Origin: an uncultured Candidatus Poseidoniales archaeon
GTDB lineage: Archaea > Thermoplasmatota > Poseidoniia > Poseidoniales > Poseidoniaceae
DNA: 34,196 nt
Reading direction: 5' to 3'
Assembly: GCA_905182635.1 (NCBI GenBank)
Contig: CAJJCM010000066.1
Span: forward strand, 1 to 34,196
The translations under genes were made by a program, and so were the position numbers. Below the pieces are notes generated by a model. The model did no database searches, was not told where the DNA came from, and saw nothing but the letters and a program-made list of their open reading frames with translations. Positions 17,201-25,646 of the stretch are shown here, one piece after another; the first letter of the stretch is position 1; each line of letters starts with the position of its first letter.

Positions 17201-18774
17201 TTGTGAATTCAGGAATTGATGTTGGCCATCTTAAGGTTGAAATCGATGATTATGATGGTACAAGTGAACTGATTTTGGAAGGGCAATGGGTTTTGGAACG
17301 ACAAATTTCCGTTGACATCGAACCTCTTCGAGACATAGATGGGCCAATCCAAGGTGAACTTACCACGGGTTGGAACATGATTTCAGGGGAATCTGTCCAA
17401 CTGAATGCTACGATTAAGCATCTCATCAGCAACTCATCATACAACGGATATGTCTCAGTATTTTGGAGAGGCAAAGTTCAGAATGATTTCTTTTCGAGCA
17501 GTTTTTCTGCTGAAGTCATCGACGGTCAATTATCCACACAAATCCAAACGCCAATGGGCTCAGGGCTCTGGCACCAAACTGTATTGGAGATTTGGGACCC
17601 TTATGATGCAGAGAATCTTTTTTCTACCGATTTACCGAATATGAAATTGGATGGTCACGCTCCTGTTCTGCTCCCTTCAACGTTGACAAGTGGAGTATCT
17701 CGATACCATTTAGATAATGTAGAAATCGGCGTGAATATTGCTGAAGCAAATTCATGGTCAGATAACCTCACCCTAAATTGTCAGATTCAATCCTTGGACT
17801 TCGAATGGCCAATTCTTACGCTTAGCCGCGAATCATCAACCGTGTTCGATGGCAAAACTATGTTCAGTTTCATCTATAATTTTGCCGAGCAAGGAGACCC
17901 ATCTACCCTTTCCACACAATCGAACATCGCTTGTTGGGGAAGTGGAAGTGATGATGCGGGCTGGGTACTCTCCTCTGCGAATGGTAATTCCGCAAACGAC
18001 CCTTGGCTTATTTCCACCCTCAGCAATATTGGCCCTGATTTGGCGATCAGTTCTGTTGAATTCGAAGGCGAATCGAGTTCAGGTTCAACCTTGCGCATGG
18101 AGATGAAGATTTTTAGTTCCGGTGAAAGGATTGAAGTCCCATTTAACATCACTATCAGCATAGTTCAAGGCGAAGTTTCGACCATTGTCGGCCGTGAATC
18201 GGTACCCAGTATTGCAGAGAATACGGCGATAAACATTCGGACTACACTCACCGTCCCAAACGATGATTGGACACTTCTCATCGAAATCGATGCTGAACAA
18301 GAGATTTGGGAACTCAGTGAATTGAACAATATTTGGTCGAAAAATTATACCCAACAAAATGATGGGATGTCAACTGCTCTGATTGCCATCTCCGCAGGGG
18401 GAGGATTACTTGTTGTAATTGGAATCTCAGTCGTCTTGCTCCGTAAAAGAAGCGAAGATGAAACTTTCACTGCTGAGCCTTCACCCGCCAAAAAGCCATC
18501 CTCTGGCCCTCCTTCTCGCACAGGAAGTCCGAAGAAGGCCCCAACGAATCTCAAAGGTCCACCTCCAAAAATATCCGAGGTGGAACCTTCATCCGAAGTT
18601 GAAGCACTTGTGCCAACATCAAAGGTAGCAGAAGTTGGTGATTCGGTCTCCGATTATACCCAACTTCCAGGAGGCGGTGATTATCTATACGAGGGGAGCC
18701 AAACTTTCTACTCTGGTTTACTGTGTGGACGATGGAAACAAAATCCGGACAAATCCTTCACCCGGATGCAATAA
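14203..18774 (+). CDS. Giant surface protein: signal peptide, Kelch repeats, CARDB-like domain, TM helix, cytoplasmic tail
   Basis: Signal FRRVTPAIVMMVIMLLTPLQMALTA; Kelch repeats (NRLMRYNTNTDTWDQMANMSLARHSFALTEYHGKLYAIGG); CARDB-like IGPDLAISSVEF...ELSELNNIWSKNY; TM ALIAISAGGGLLVVIGISVVLL; tail ending YLYEGSQTFYSGLLCGRWKQNPDKSFTRMQ. ATG 14203 preferred over 14113 because the signal peptide follows it. Confidence 0.87.
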   Translation: MDSRAFRRVTPAIVMMVIMLLTPLQMALTAQEHPSTLEDSQVSSSLHMDLDFNESDGFIQRNITIEQATGEAVLDRPVISWQSTMSTGLIFTRTGACAVHLESSNEVLLMGGRVDPNPMQSNDEMETNLIEIYDVVNSSWSLSDGSMALTQMYFGCTVVGEKVYTIGDYHPFESPAIQSEGLVQIYNTSNDTWVEGTSMTSGKAVGLAGVDHVGDFIYAAGGVSLKDRSDTTNRLMRYNTNTDTWDQMANMSLARHSFALTEYHGKLYAIGGIATYFNPTLNQTVTAPTNHTEVYDVLTDTWVNHSVLPFEIAAYAATVHNDEIIISGGITGTGFNALSNDVHGYNPLTGAMSVHSQLPVNMYDHTITGTNGTIVYASGDRSSYRFSSWSTNYHDLSEFFDNPSTHDGWLTSDILDLRKTVRGTSSPVWLEFSGQTPVDTQLRLQYKIGNDLNLLGTTDWLPMGPQNSSQFFQVGNHSLMLVGQGNSFVQYRVQFNTTELNNWQIPNLDFVKIYSEESTFLGQPPSSLHPNAAPINLTTFHSSYAAASSYSLLLHSTNSDGYTLPSNNPAEITWDAETETFTIDDVDGLLKQSDVHVIELSSTSEGDEIKWSIAIEEGLPSDYLALEIQTHGLHETYYRSPDIINIENILDIHVIDYSSTFSSQGGPEVTTGEVFPDGVQIDVTVDHSFNSSATRLLYGLIEARLHVDVENSNFGWFNSTGEWFALQTGLETVTSYTLPNASSGPARMWLEARTQDDFILNVNPSSKEFVLSVDVPLQTSTSPSTGSYINEMPERNVEFEFYDVGGFSNNTLQAFVWIEALHDSNSDGLYSPDESIQTPLTTTNTGHVWLLNLTVNDTANSDHQMVHVTLEGTNFAGKNIRDAVLSPSNGLLSWMSRTPEKANVSLIESLFETTVGGAQRLEPNGQIGWKVIVEDSNNLTDIAQVRIELGNDETLGMRYNTNLDTCEQLDARIQVDFSCFATKENESYVIYFIGKVGWTFVNSGIDVGHLKVEIDDYDGTSELILEGQWVLERQISVDIEPLRDIDGPIQGELTTGWNMISGESVQLNATIKHLISNSSYNGYVSVFWRGKVQNDFFSSSFSAEVIDGQLSTQIQTPMGSGLWHQTVLEIWDPYDAENLFSTDLPNMKLDGHAPVLLPSTLTSGVSRYHLDNVEIGVNIAEANSWSDNLTLNCQIQSLDFEWPILTLSRESSTVFDGKTMFSFIYNFAEQGDPSTLSTQSNIACWGSGSDDAGWVLSSANGNSANDPWLISTLSNIGPDLAISSVEFEGESSSGSTLRMEMKIFSSGERIEVPFNITISIVQGEVSTIVGRESVPSIAENTAINIRTTLTVPNDDWTLLIEIDAEQEIWELSELNNIWSKNYTQQNDGMSTALIAISAGGGLLVVIGISVVLLRKRSEDETFTAEPSPAKKPSSGPPSRTGSPKKAPTNLKGPPPKISEVEPSSEVEALVPTSKVAEVGDSVSDYTQLPGGGDYLYEGSQTFYSGLLCGRWKQNPDKSFTRMQ

Positions 18775-18817
18775 TGTCAATGCTTAACTTCTTGAAGAGG
18801 GGCTGATTGTTCACTCT

Positions 18818-19396
18818 ATGGCGAGTGAGGATATCGAGGATATTCGACGCGTTCTTGCCATCTGCTTTCGAGACGGTGAAACACTCGGCGCATTAGATAT
18901 TGAACGAATACTTTCGTTTGACATGGAATGGATTGCACCGGATGAAGCTGAGAAAGTCGTTCAAGCACTGATTGGCAAAGGTTGGCTATCCGGTGAAGAA
19001 GATGCGCTCACACCAACCGTCTCCCTCACAGGTGTACAATCACCACTCGGATGGTTTCCTCGGCCTTCTCGATTACTTCATCCCGTCCATCCTGAAGACA
19101 AAAGACCTCGGCCGACTATAACTGAATCAATACCTGCATCAAGGCCAGTAGTGCCGGTAAAAAGCGGTACCATGCTGCACGTTTCAGATTCAGACGACCC
19201 TCGTGCCAAACGTACACAACGATTGTCGAAATTCATTTCAAAATCATCCGAAATATCACTTGATGAAGTTGAACGACGAGCGAAACGTAAGCAACAGGCA
19301 TTGGGCTATGTCAGCACTTGGATGTGCCTTGCATTGGTTGCTCGAGAACAGAATCTTTCAATGAAGGAAATCATTGACGCATTAACAACCCGTTGA
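18818..19396 (+). CDS. DUF2240-like archaeal protein
   Basis: N-terminal winged-helix-like region and length resemble the archaeal DUF2240 family; assignment by recollection only. Confidence 0.5.
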   Translation: MASEDIEDIRRVLAICFRDGETLGALDIERILSFDMEWIAPDEAEKVVQALIGKGWLSGEEDALTPTVSLTGVQSPLGWFPRPSRLLHPVHPEDKRPRPTITESIPASRPVVPVKSGTMLHVSDSDDPRAKRTQRLSKFISKSSEISLDEVERRAKRKQQALGYVSTWMCLALVAREQNLSMKEIIDALTTR

Positions 19397-21988
19397 TCAT
19401 CCTTCGCTGGTCGCTCGCTCATCTGTTTCAAGAACCTCTTCTTTATTCCGTGCAGAAAGTTCAATCAAAACTGGCAACAGAAGCAATGCCAGTAACAAGG
19501 AAAAGAAGACCGTGACCGCAGTAATCAATCCGAAGTCTTGGATGACTGGCATAGGTGAAAACATGAGCACAAGGAATCCGAAAGCAGTGGTGAGTGCACT
19601 CATAATCAATGCAACACCTGTCGTCGAAAGAGCGGCACGTAAAGCCTCCCAATGCGTTTTTCTGCGTGCGAGTTCGACTTCAATTCGCCGCCACATATGA
19701 ATCGAGTAGTCGATTCCGATACCAATGGTCAAAGCTGTAACCATCACCGTCAAAACATTCCATTTCAAACCGAGTATAAACATCGAGCCAGCGACCCAAA
19801 GCGAAGCAAGGGCAACCGGTAAGAGCACTGCTACCGCTGGAACAACACGACGTGTCAAAACCAATAAGACCAGCATTGATACAAAGAGCGATATCGCTGT
19901 TGATTTGATTTGGGATGTATTCAAACCATCGATCACAGTTTGCAAAATAACAAGGTCACCGGTCACATACAGGTTAGCATGGTTTTCGAGGTTATTGCGA
20001 AGAGTACCTGGTTCTGAAGTGCTACCAAGTTGTTCTTCGATGTTATCGATGACGATCGTTGATTGTGCGGATGTCGATGCTTCGACACGGACTTCATTTC
20101 TGAAATACTTAATATTTCCATCATCCATAGAGACCGTTTGTTCGATTCGTTGCGCCCATGTTTCACCAGTCAAAACATCAGCAACAGTTTGGTTGCTCGA
20201 AAGTTCAGAAAATACTGAATTCAAGTTTATCTCAATTGAGTCATTCATGACATAAACATCACCTGCAAAGACTTCAAGGTTGTGAAAATCGCCAAAAGAT
20301 GAGTTACGTAAAATAGCATCTCGCACAACAACATAAGGCCCTTCGTAGGAAGGTGAAGCAGGTGCATTGTCAGTACCTACAACATCGTGGTTCGTTTCCA
20401 AGTCAATATGTAAGCCTCTTAATTCATTCAGCATCAATGAATCCCCAGGAATACTCGAAGAAGCATTCAGAGGTTCGAACAGAATGTAAATCAATTTCCA
20501 ACCAGCACTGTCGTAACTTGATGCCATATCTTCTCGGACTTGCATGATTTCCATATCCGGGTCGACAAAGTCTGCGAGGTCGAAATCAGTTTCAAGTGAG
20601 GTTGCACCAAAGATTGAGATACCAGAAATCAAAATAGTCACCAGAATGACTGTAACTTGCTGCTTTTGCTGAATACCGACGATACTACCAACAAGACGTG
20701 GCATGGTTATTGCTTGAGCCAGTTGCGCACTTGAGACCTTCTTACGGACGACATGGAGTGCACCGACCACAACAGTCGAAGAAACAAAAGCACACAGAAC
20801 TCCAAATGCAAGAGCATAACCAAAAGTCGCTAATGGTGGTAATGGAGAAATAATGTTGGCCAAAAATGCGGCCACGGTGGTTACAACTGCTAAAGAGAGT
20901 GGTATAGAGAGTCGGGCACAAGCACGTAGCCACGCTTCTGCAGAATCTTCTGTCTCTTTGCGAATGGCAGAAAATGCTCGCTGTAAATGGATTGCATAAT
21001 CGATACCGAGCCCGAGTACCAGTGGTGCAACAGCCACTTCAAGGGCGGTAAACCGGACCCCGACGAGATTCAAAATACCATAGGTCCAAATTAGAGCAAA
21101 GGATAAGCCGATAAGTGGGAATGCAACATCGTTAAGTGATCTAAAAGCAATGGCTAGAAGAATGACGACGACTAATAAGGCGAGGATGACCAACAAGGCC
21201 AAATTATCAAATGTTCCTTGGTCGATGTCATATGAAATGAGGTCCAGTGAGGCTACACCGTAATTCAGATCTGAAGATTCTGAAAGTTTAGAAAATTCCA
21301 TTCGGAATTGGTCTTGGATAATTTTTCGCTTATCTTCTTCCAAATCAGGGTCGATTTCTAAGACCCAGAGTGTGGAAGTGGCAGTTGGAGCACCATCACC
21401 CGTCCCATTCTTGAGATACGTACAACTCGAATCTATATTCAAATCACTGTGAAGGAGCCCTGCAGATGCATAACGTGCAGCAGAAAGGAGTTGGTCGTCA
21501 GCCGTCAGCGAACAAACTGTATCCTCTTCAAAGAGAAGGTCGAGTATTTCGGTCCATGATTGAACAGAATCCAATGAGGTGCCATTGGCTTCCTCATCGA
21601 GAGCCAATTGTACAATTCCAGGTGCAGCGGTCCAAACTGCAACAGCATCCTGACGCTTGGATGATTCATTTCGCATGTGCTCAAGATGTTCATTCATAGT
21701 TTGCATATGTTCTATAGAAAGGATGTTAGATTCGTCATCGGCTGTAACATGGACGAAGAGTGGTCTTGCTTCATTCGGAAAATATTGATGGATTCTATCA
21801 TGCGCATCACTTGATTCTGAATCCGGTGCAAAATCAGCAAGGTCTGTATTGAATGTTGGGGGAGAGGTGACAAGATGCACACTCAATGCTACTGTAAACA
21901 AGAAGACGACCACGAGTAACACGGGAGCTATACGTTGGAACGAGTGGGACCAACTGGCCATTCGTGTCTCTAACGAACCAGTATCCAT
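19397..21988 (-). CDS. RND superfamily/MMPL-type transporter
   Basis: 863 aa; N-terminal TM, two six-TM bundles with GLGIDYAIHLQRAF and GIGIDYSIHMWRRIE motifs; large extracytoplasmic loops. Confidence 0.92.
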   Translation of the reverse strand: MDTGSLETRMASWSHSFQRIAPVLLVVVFLFTVALSVHLVTSPPTFNTDLADFAPDSESSDAHDRIHQYFPNEARPLFVHVTADDESNILSIEHMQTMNEHLEHMRNESSKRQDAVAVWTAAPGIVQLALDEEANGTSLDSVQSWTEILDLLFEEDTVCSLTADDQLLSAARYASAGLLHSDLNIDSSCTYLKNGTGDGAPTATSTLWVLEIDPDLEEDKRKIIQDQFRMEFSKLSESSDLNYGVASLDLISYDIDQGTFDNLALLVILALLVVVILLAIAFRSLNDVAFPLIGLSFALIWTYGILNLVGVRFTALEVAVAPLVLGLGIDYAIHLQRAFSAIRKETEDSAEAWLRACARLSIPLSLAVVTTVAAFLANIISPLPPLATFGYALAFGVLCAFVSSTVVVGALHVVRKKVSSAQLAQAITMPRLVGSIVGIQQKQQVTVILVTILISGISIFGATSLETDFDLADFVDPDMEIMQVREDMASSYDSAGWKLIYILFEPLNASSSIPGDSLMLNELRGLHIDLETNHDVVGTDNAPASPSYEGPYVVVRDAILRNSSFGDFHNLEVFAGDVYVMNDSIEINLNSVFSELSSNQTVADVLTGETWAQRIEQTVSMDDGNIKYFRNEVRVEASTSAQSTIVIDNIEEQLGSTSEPGTLRNNLENHANLYVTGDLVILQTVIDGLNTSQIKSTAISLFVSMLVLLVLTRRVVPAVAVLLPVALASLWVAGSMFILGLKWNVLTVMVTALTIGIGIDYSIHMWRRIEVELARRKTHWEALRAALSTTGVALIMSALTTAFGFLVLMFSPMPVIQDFGLITAVTVFFSLLLALLLLPVLIELSARNKEEVLETDERATSEG

Positions 21989-22153
21989 TGTTCTTGCGAG
22001 GTAAAGGCACTAAAAAAGAGACGGGGTGGATTCCCTCAAATAAGTGGCTTTCTGAGTTTTTTCAGATCTACTCGTTGCAGTTTTCAACATAATTTCAAGG
22101 ACGAGAGAGGGAGAAGGTTCAAAACAAAGGGGTAGGTCGCAAGAACGATTGCA

Positions 22154-22411
22154 ATGCCTGTTAAAGTCCTCCTCAATGAAAAGAATGAACTGCGCATGCG
22201 CGTGATTGGTGAAAGCCATACCGCTTTGCAAATGCTTCGAGAACGCCTTAACAACAGCAGTAAGGTAGAATATGCAAACTATTTCCCAGGCCATCCGGAA
22301 TTGGATGACCCTGAATTTTATATTCGAACCATTGGAAAGAACGCATCTGACAAGATCTTGAAGGAGATTGTATCAGGACTTGCAAGTGAATTCTCCAGCA
22401 TCAGCCTCTGA
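22154..22411 (+). CDS. rpoL: DNA-directed RNA polymerase subunit L (Rpo11)
   Basis: 85 aa; ELRMRVIGESHTALQMLRERLNNSSKVEYANYFPGHPELDDPEFYIRT matches the archaeal Rpo11/RpoL pattern. Confidence 0.88.
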   Translation: MPVKVLLNEKNELRMRVIGESHTALQMLRERLNNSSKVEYANYFPGHPELDDPEFYIRTIGKNASDKILKEIVSGLASEFSSISL

Positions 22412-22424
22412 ATGGGGTATTCCG

Positions 22425-23828
22425 ATGACCACATGGACGGATTCTCTCGCAGAATCCATTGGACTTGACGGCTATGCAACTGATACACAAGGTATCGGTG
22501 GTGTCTTGAAAGCAAGAGTAGCTGACTTTCGAGTTGAAGAGATTTCAACCCCAGTTCATCTTGATAACCGTGGTCGATTTACTGTAGCTCGAATCATGCT
22601 GACGAATTGGGAAACCAATCGATTCTGTAATACATTGGCAAAAGCACTCTCCATCCCTCGTAATCGTATCTTTTTTGCTGGAACAAAAGACAAGCGAGCA
22701 GTGACGCAACAATTGTTTGTAATCGATGCCCCACAAGCCAAGGTTACTGCTGTTGAAATCCCAGATGTTGAAATTGAAGTACTTGGCCGAACCCACCAGA
22801 AAATAGGATTCGGTAACCACCGTGGAAATCGATTTACAATTGTCATACGAGGCTGTGCTCACGAAGATGGCACACCAATGGACGTTGAAGATGCCTTGCA
22901 AGAAGTCGAAAAGATTCAAAAAGAAATGGCATCGAAATTAGGAGAGGATACCTTTCCGAATTGGATTGGACCTCAACGGTTTGGTGCAGGTCGTCCCGTC
23001 ACTGCAGAAGTCGGCCGTCATGTGATTTCAGAAAATTGGAAAGAGGCAGCCCTTACCTACATCGCCATGGCTGGTGAATCAGAAAACTCAGATGTTGCGG
23101 CATTCAGAAAACATGTTCGAGACAATGGCCCAACTCTAGAAGGACTTGAATTGGCGCCGAAGTGGCTTGGGTTTGAACGCAAGATGGTTGAGCATCTACT
23201 TCACCGCCCTGAAGATTACATTGGAGCGTTCCGCAAACTACCTGGGAACTTACAATTGATGACAGTTCATGCATTACAGTCCGTAGTGTTCAACAAATCA
23301 CTCCATTCACGACTCGCAGCAAATCATCCGATTAGTTCCCCTGTAGCAGGAGATTTTGTCGGACGTATTGATGAAAAGGGACAATTAGATGCACCAAGTT
23401 GTGTCCTTGTTGAAGAACGAACCCTTCCACGAATTATTCGTAATTGCCAACTTGGCCGCCTTGCACCCACAGGTCCATTACCCGGAAGTGAAGTTAAAAC
23501 ATGTGAAGGTTTGACTGGCGATATCGAAAAAGAAATTATTCACGCCATGGGTTTGACAGATGTCAGTTGGGAAATTGAGGCTATACCTCGACTCTCAACA
23601 AGAGGAACTCGAAGATCGTTGGTTACCAATTTCAAAGAAATGAGTGTTGACAGTGTACCTCTTGCCGATGATGATTCAATGGGTGAGCGATGGAAGGCAG
23701 GACCCATTGATAACAGTCGCTGGCACCCTGAAGGCGCCTGTATCCGATTCAGGTTCATCCTTTCTTCTGGAAGCTACGCAACGACCTTGTTAAGAGAATT
23801 CATGCGATGCCCACTGCATCAATTGTGA
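22425..23828 (+). CDS. truD: tRNA pseudouridine synthase D
   Basis: FAGTKDKRAVTQQLFVI, GNHRGNRFTIVIRG, NWIGPQRFGAGRPVTAEVGRHVI motifs; ATG 22425 chosen as it follows the rpoL stop. Confidence 0.92.
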   Translation: MTTWTDSLAESIGLDGYATDTQGIGGVLKARVADFRVEEISTPVHLDNRGRFTVARIMLTNWETNRFCNTLAKALSIPRNRIFFAGTKDKRAVTQQLFVIDAPQAKVTAVEIPDVEIEVLGRTHQKIGFGNHRGNRFTIVIRGCAHEDGTPMDVEDALQEVEKIQKEMASKLGEDTFPNWIGPQRFGAGRPVTAEVGRHVISENWKEAALTYIAMAGESENSDVAAFRKHVRDNGPTLEGLELAPKWLGFERKMVEHLLHRPEDYIGAFRKLPGNLQLMTVHALQSVVFNKSLHSRLAANHPISSPVAGDFVGRIDEKGQLDAPSCVLVEERTLPRIIRNCQLGRLAPTGPLPGSEVKTCEGLTGDIEKEIIHAMGLTDVSWEIEAIPRLSTRGTRRSLVTNFKEMSVDSVPLADDDSMGERWKAGPIDNSRWHPEGACIRFRFILSSGSYATTLLREFMRCPLHQL

Positions 23829-23835
23829 GTAGAAC

Positions 23836-24108
23836 TCAAAGAAGGCCCATCGAAAGCACTTCGATTTCACCGACACCTGGGATTTCAGAAATTTTTCCTT
23901 CCAAAGCATCTGCAAGACCCTCGCCGTCGTTCATCACCACATGGATTTGAACAAACTTGAGTCCAAAAGCCAGAGGCTTTACTTCAACGGATTGAATGTT
24001 GTAAATTTCGTCACTGAGTCCTTGAACTGCTGCTGCGATTGCATCAGAGTCTACATTTTCAGTATCCGCATCGGGATTGAGTTTGTATGTCATTGCAACC
24101 ATACCCAT
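23836..24108 (-). CDS. Translation elongation factor 1-beta (aEF1B)
   Basis: 90 aa; VKPLAFGLKFVQIHVVMNDGEG...IPGVGEIEVLSMGLL is diagnostic of archaeal EF-1beta. Confidence 0.9.
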   Translation of the reverse strand: MGMVAMTYKLNPDADTENVDSDAIAAAVQGLSDEIYNIQSVEVKPLAFGLKFVQIHVVMNDGEGLADALEGKISEIPGVGEIEVLSMGLL

Positions 24109-24117
24109 AGAATCACC

Positions 24118-24285
24118 TCAGGGCCCCTGGTATTGGCAACTTGGGCAGGTGTAGAGCACACCTTGATTGCGGCAACGAGGACTACGTCCGATAGCAGTGC
24201 CGCATCCAGGGCATGGGAATGAAGTTGAACCAGTTTCCACGAGTGGAATACCGGACGATGTGCAATTGGCTGCTCTTTCAGTCAT
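24118..24285 (-). CDS. Small zinc-ribbon protein (HVO_2753-like), 55 aa; not in the supplied ORF track
   Basis: Manual translation: MTERAANCTSSGIPLVETGSTSFPCPGCGTAIGRSPRCRNQGVLYTCPSCQYQGP*. Two CPxC knuckles; located directly upstream of the aEF1B gene, a known archaeal neighbour pair. Confidence 0.88.
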   Translation of the reverse strand: MTERAANCTSSGIPLVETGSTSFPCPGCGTAIGRSPRCRNQGVLYTCPSCQYQGP

Positions 24286-24411
24286 AATAGGTCCTCAGGA
24301 ACAAATGGCCCACGCCCTCCCCTTCTTTATGGTTGCGTGCTGAATCGCCTCACTTTGGTGATGAAAAGCGTTGTTAGGTCTCCGCCATCAATGTCAACAT
24401 ATCTTAGCATC

Positions 24412-24756
24412 TCAGCGGCCAAGAACATTCAAGCGACCATTTCGACCTGTGCTCACAACAAGTTCGCCCTTTCTTTCACGACACCATCCTGATTCAAGAA
24501 CAAGAATGTCACCAACTTGCACGCGTTGTATTTGGTCACCCCATAAAACAAGACCAACGATGCCAGTTTCATCTCGGCCACATGCTGCTGCAACTGGGCC
24601 CACATAGTGCTCTGAATAGACCATCCGACGAGGATAGATTCGAAGCAGAACAATCTCGAGCCGATGAACTGGCTGGTTCGCTTGAAGGTCCGTGATTTTT
24701 TGACGGCTACTCGTTGTTTTCTTCCTCGTATGCTGCGCTATAGGTTTTTGTTCCAT
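24412..24756 (-). CDS. Putative OB-fold nucleic-acid-binding protein
   Basis: 114 aa; IVGLVLWGDQIQRVQVGDILVLESGWCRERKGELVVSTGRNGRLNVLG is OB-fold (RPA/SSB-like) in character. Confidence 0.65.
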   Translation of the reverse strand: MEQKPIAQHTRKKTTSSRQKITDLQANQPVHRLEIVLLRIYPRRMVYSEHYVGPVAAACGRDETGIVGLVLWGDQIQRVQVGDILVLESGWCRERKGELVVSTGRNGRLNVLGR

Positions 24757-24786
24757 GAGGTGGAATTCACCTCAATGCACATCAAT

Positions 24787-25530
24787 CTATTCGGCTTTCT
24801 TTTTGCGCATTGAAAAAGAAGAGGTGATAATGTCTGGAGCTTCTGCAATGTCATCACCACTGAGTTTGAGATTCAAAGCATTTTCATAATTTTCACGGAT
24901 GCACGCTTTTCTAAATTTCCAAGGCATGAAGTTCCGACAAATAAGATACACTTCGGATGATGAATTTCTCGAAGCATGAGGTGAAAATCGGCGGACATCG
25001 TAAAAGTATGGTCGAATGACCTCAATGAGTTCTTCAACGCCAACACCTTGGAACAATTTCGTGACAAATGAACCACCCTTGCATAGGAATGGAAGAGAAA
25101 AATCAAACACTAAGGTGACCAAGTCCATAGCAAGGGCTTGGTCCATGTCCCATTTCCCAGTGATGTTTGGAGATATGTCGGAAATAATAGAATTCAGAGA
25201 ACGTCCTTTCAATTCAGTCTCGACGCGCTGCTGTGTATGAGGTTCTGTGATGTCACCAACAAGAAGAATTGAGCCTTCTACCGGTTGGCATCCCTCCAAA
25301 TCAACTCCAATAACCCAGCCACCTTTGCCAACCAATTCTGTTGCTACTTGGGCCCAACCACCTGGGTGGCAGCCAACATCGAGGATAATGTCGTCTTTTT
25401 CAATCAGATTAAAGCGTTCTTGAATCTGCTTCAATTTGAAGGCTGAACGTGCCCTATAGCCGCTGGCTTTGGCCTGTCTACGCCAAGAATCACGCTTGTG
25501 ATTTTCAATCCAGTGGTCAGCCATACTCAT
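24787..25530 (-). CDS. rlmE: 23S rRNA (uridine-2'-O-)-methyltransferase, RlmE/FtsJ family
   Basis: YRARSAFKLKQIQERFNLI, DVGCHPGGWAQVA, SDISPNITGKWDMDQA motifs; start codon uncertain (25530 or 25524). Confidence 0.9.
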   Translation of the reverse strand: MSMADHWIENHKRDSWRRQAKASGYRARSAFKLKQIQERFNLIEKDDIILDVGCHPGGWAQVATELVGKGGWVIGVDLEGCQPVEGSILLVGDITEPHTQQRVETELKGRSLNSIISDISPNITGKWDMDQALAMDLVTLVFDFSLPFLCKGGSFVTKLFQGVGVEELIEVIRPYFYDVRRFSPHASRNSSSEVYLICRNFMPWKFRKACIRENYENALNLKLSGDDIAEAPDIITSSFSMRKKKAE

Positions 25531-25646
25531 TCCTCCTAACTCCCCTTCGCCACGCACCTGTTGATGAAACCTCGCTTCGATTCAACCCCGAAACAAAGAG
25601 ATGAAGGGGGCCGGCATCCTCGGCGTGACATGATGGGTGGTTGTCA

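Noticed and set aside
25641-25646. TTG start for the thioredoxin-fold protein
   Set aside because: ATG at 25647 directly precedes the signal peptide and is the better start.
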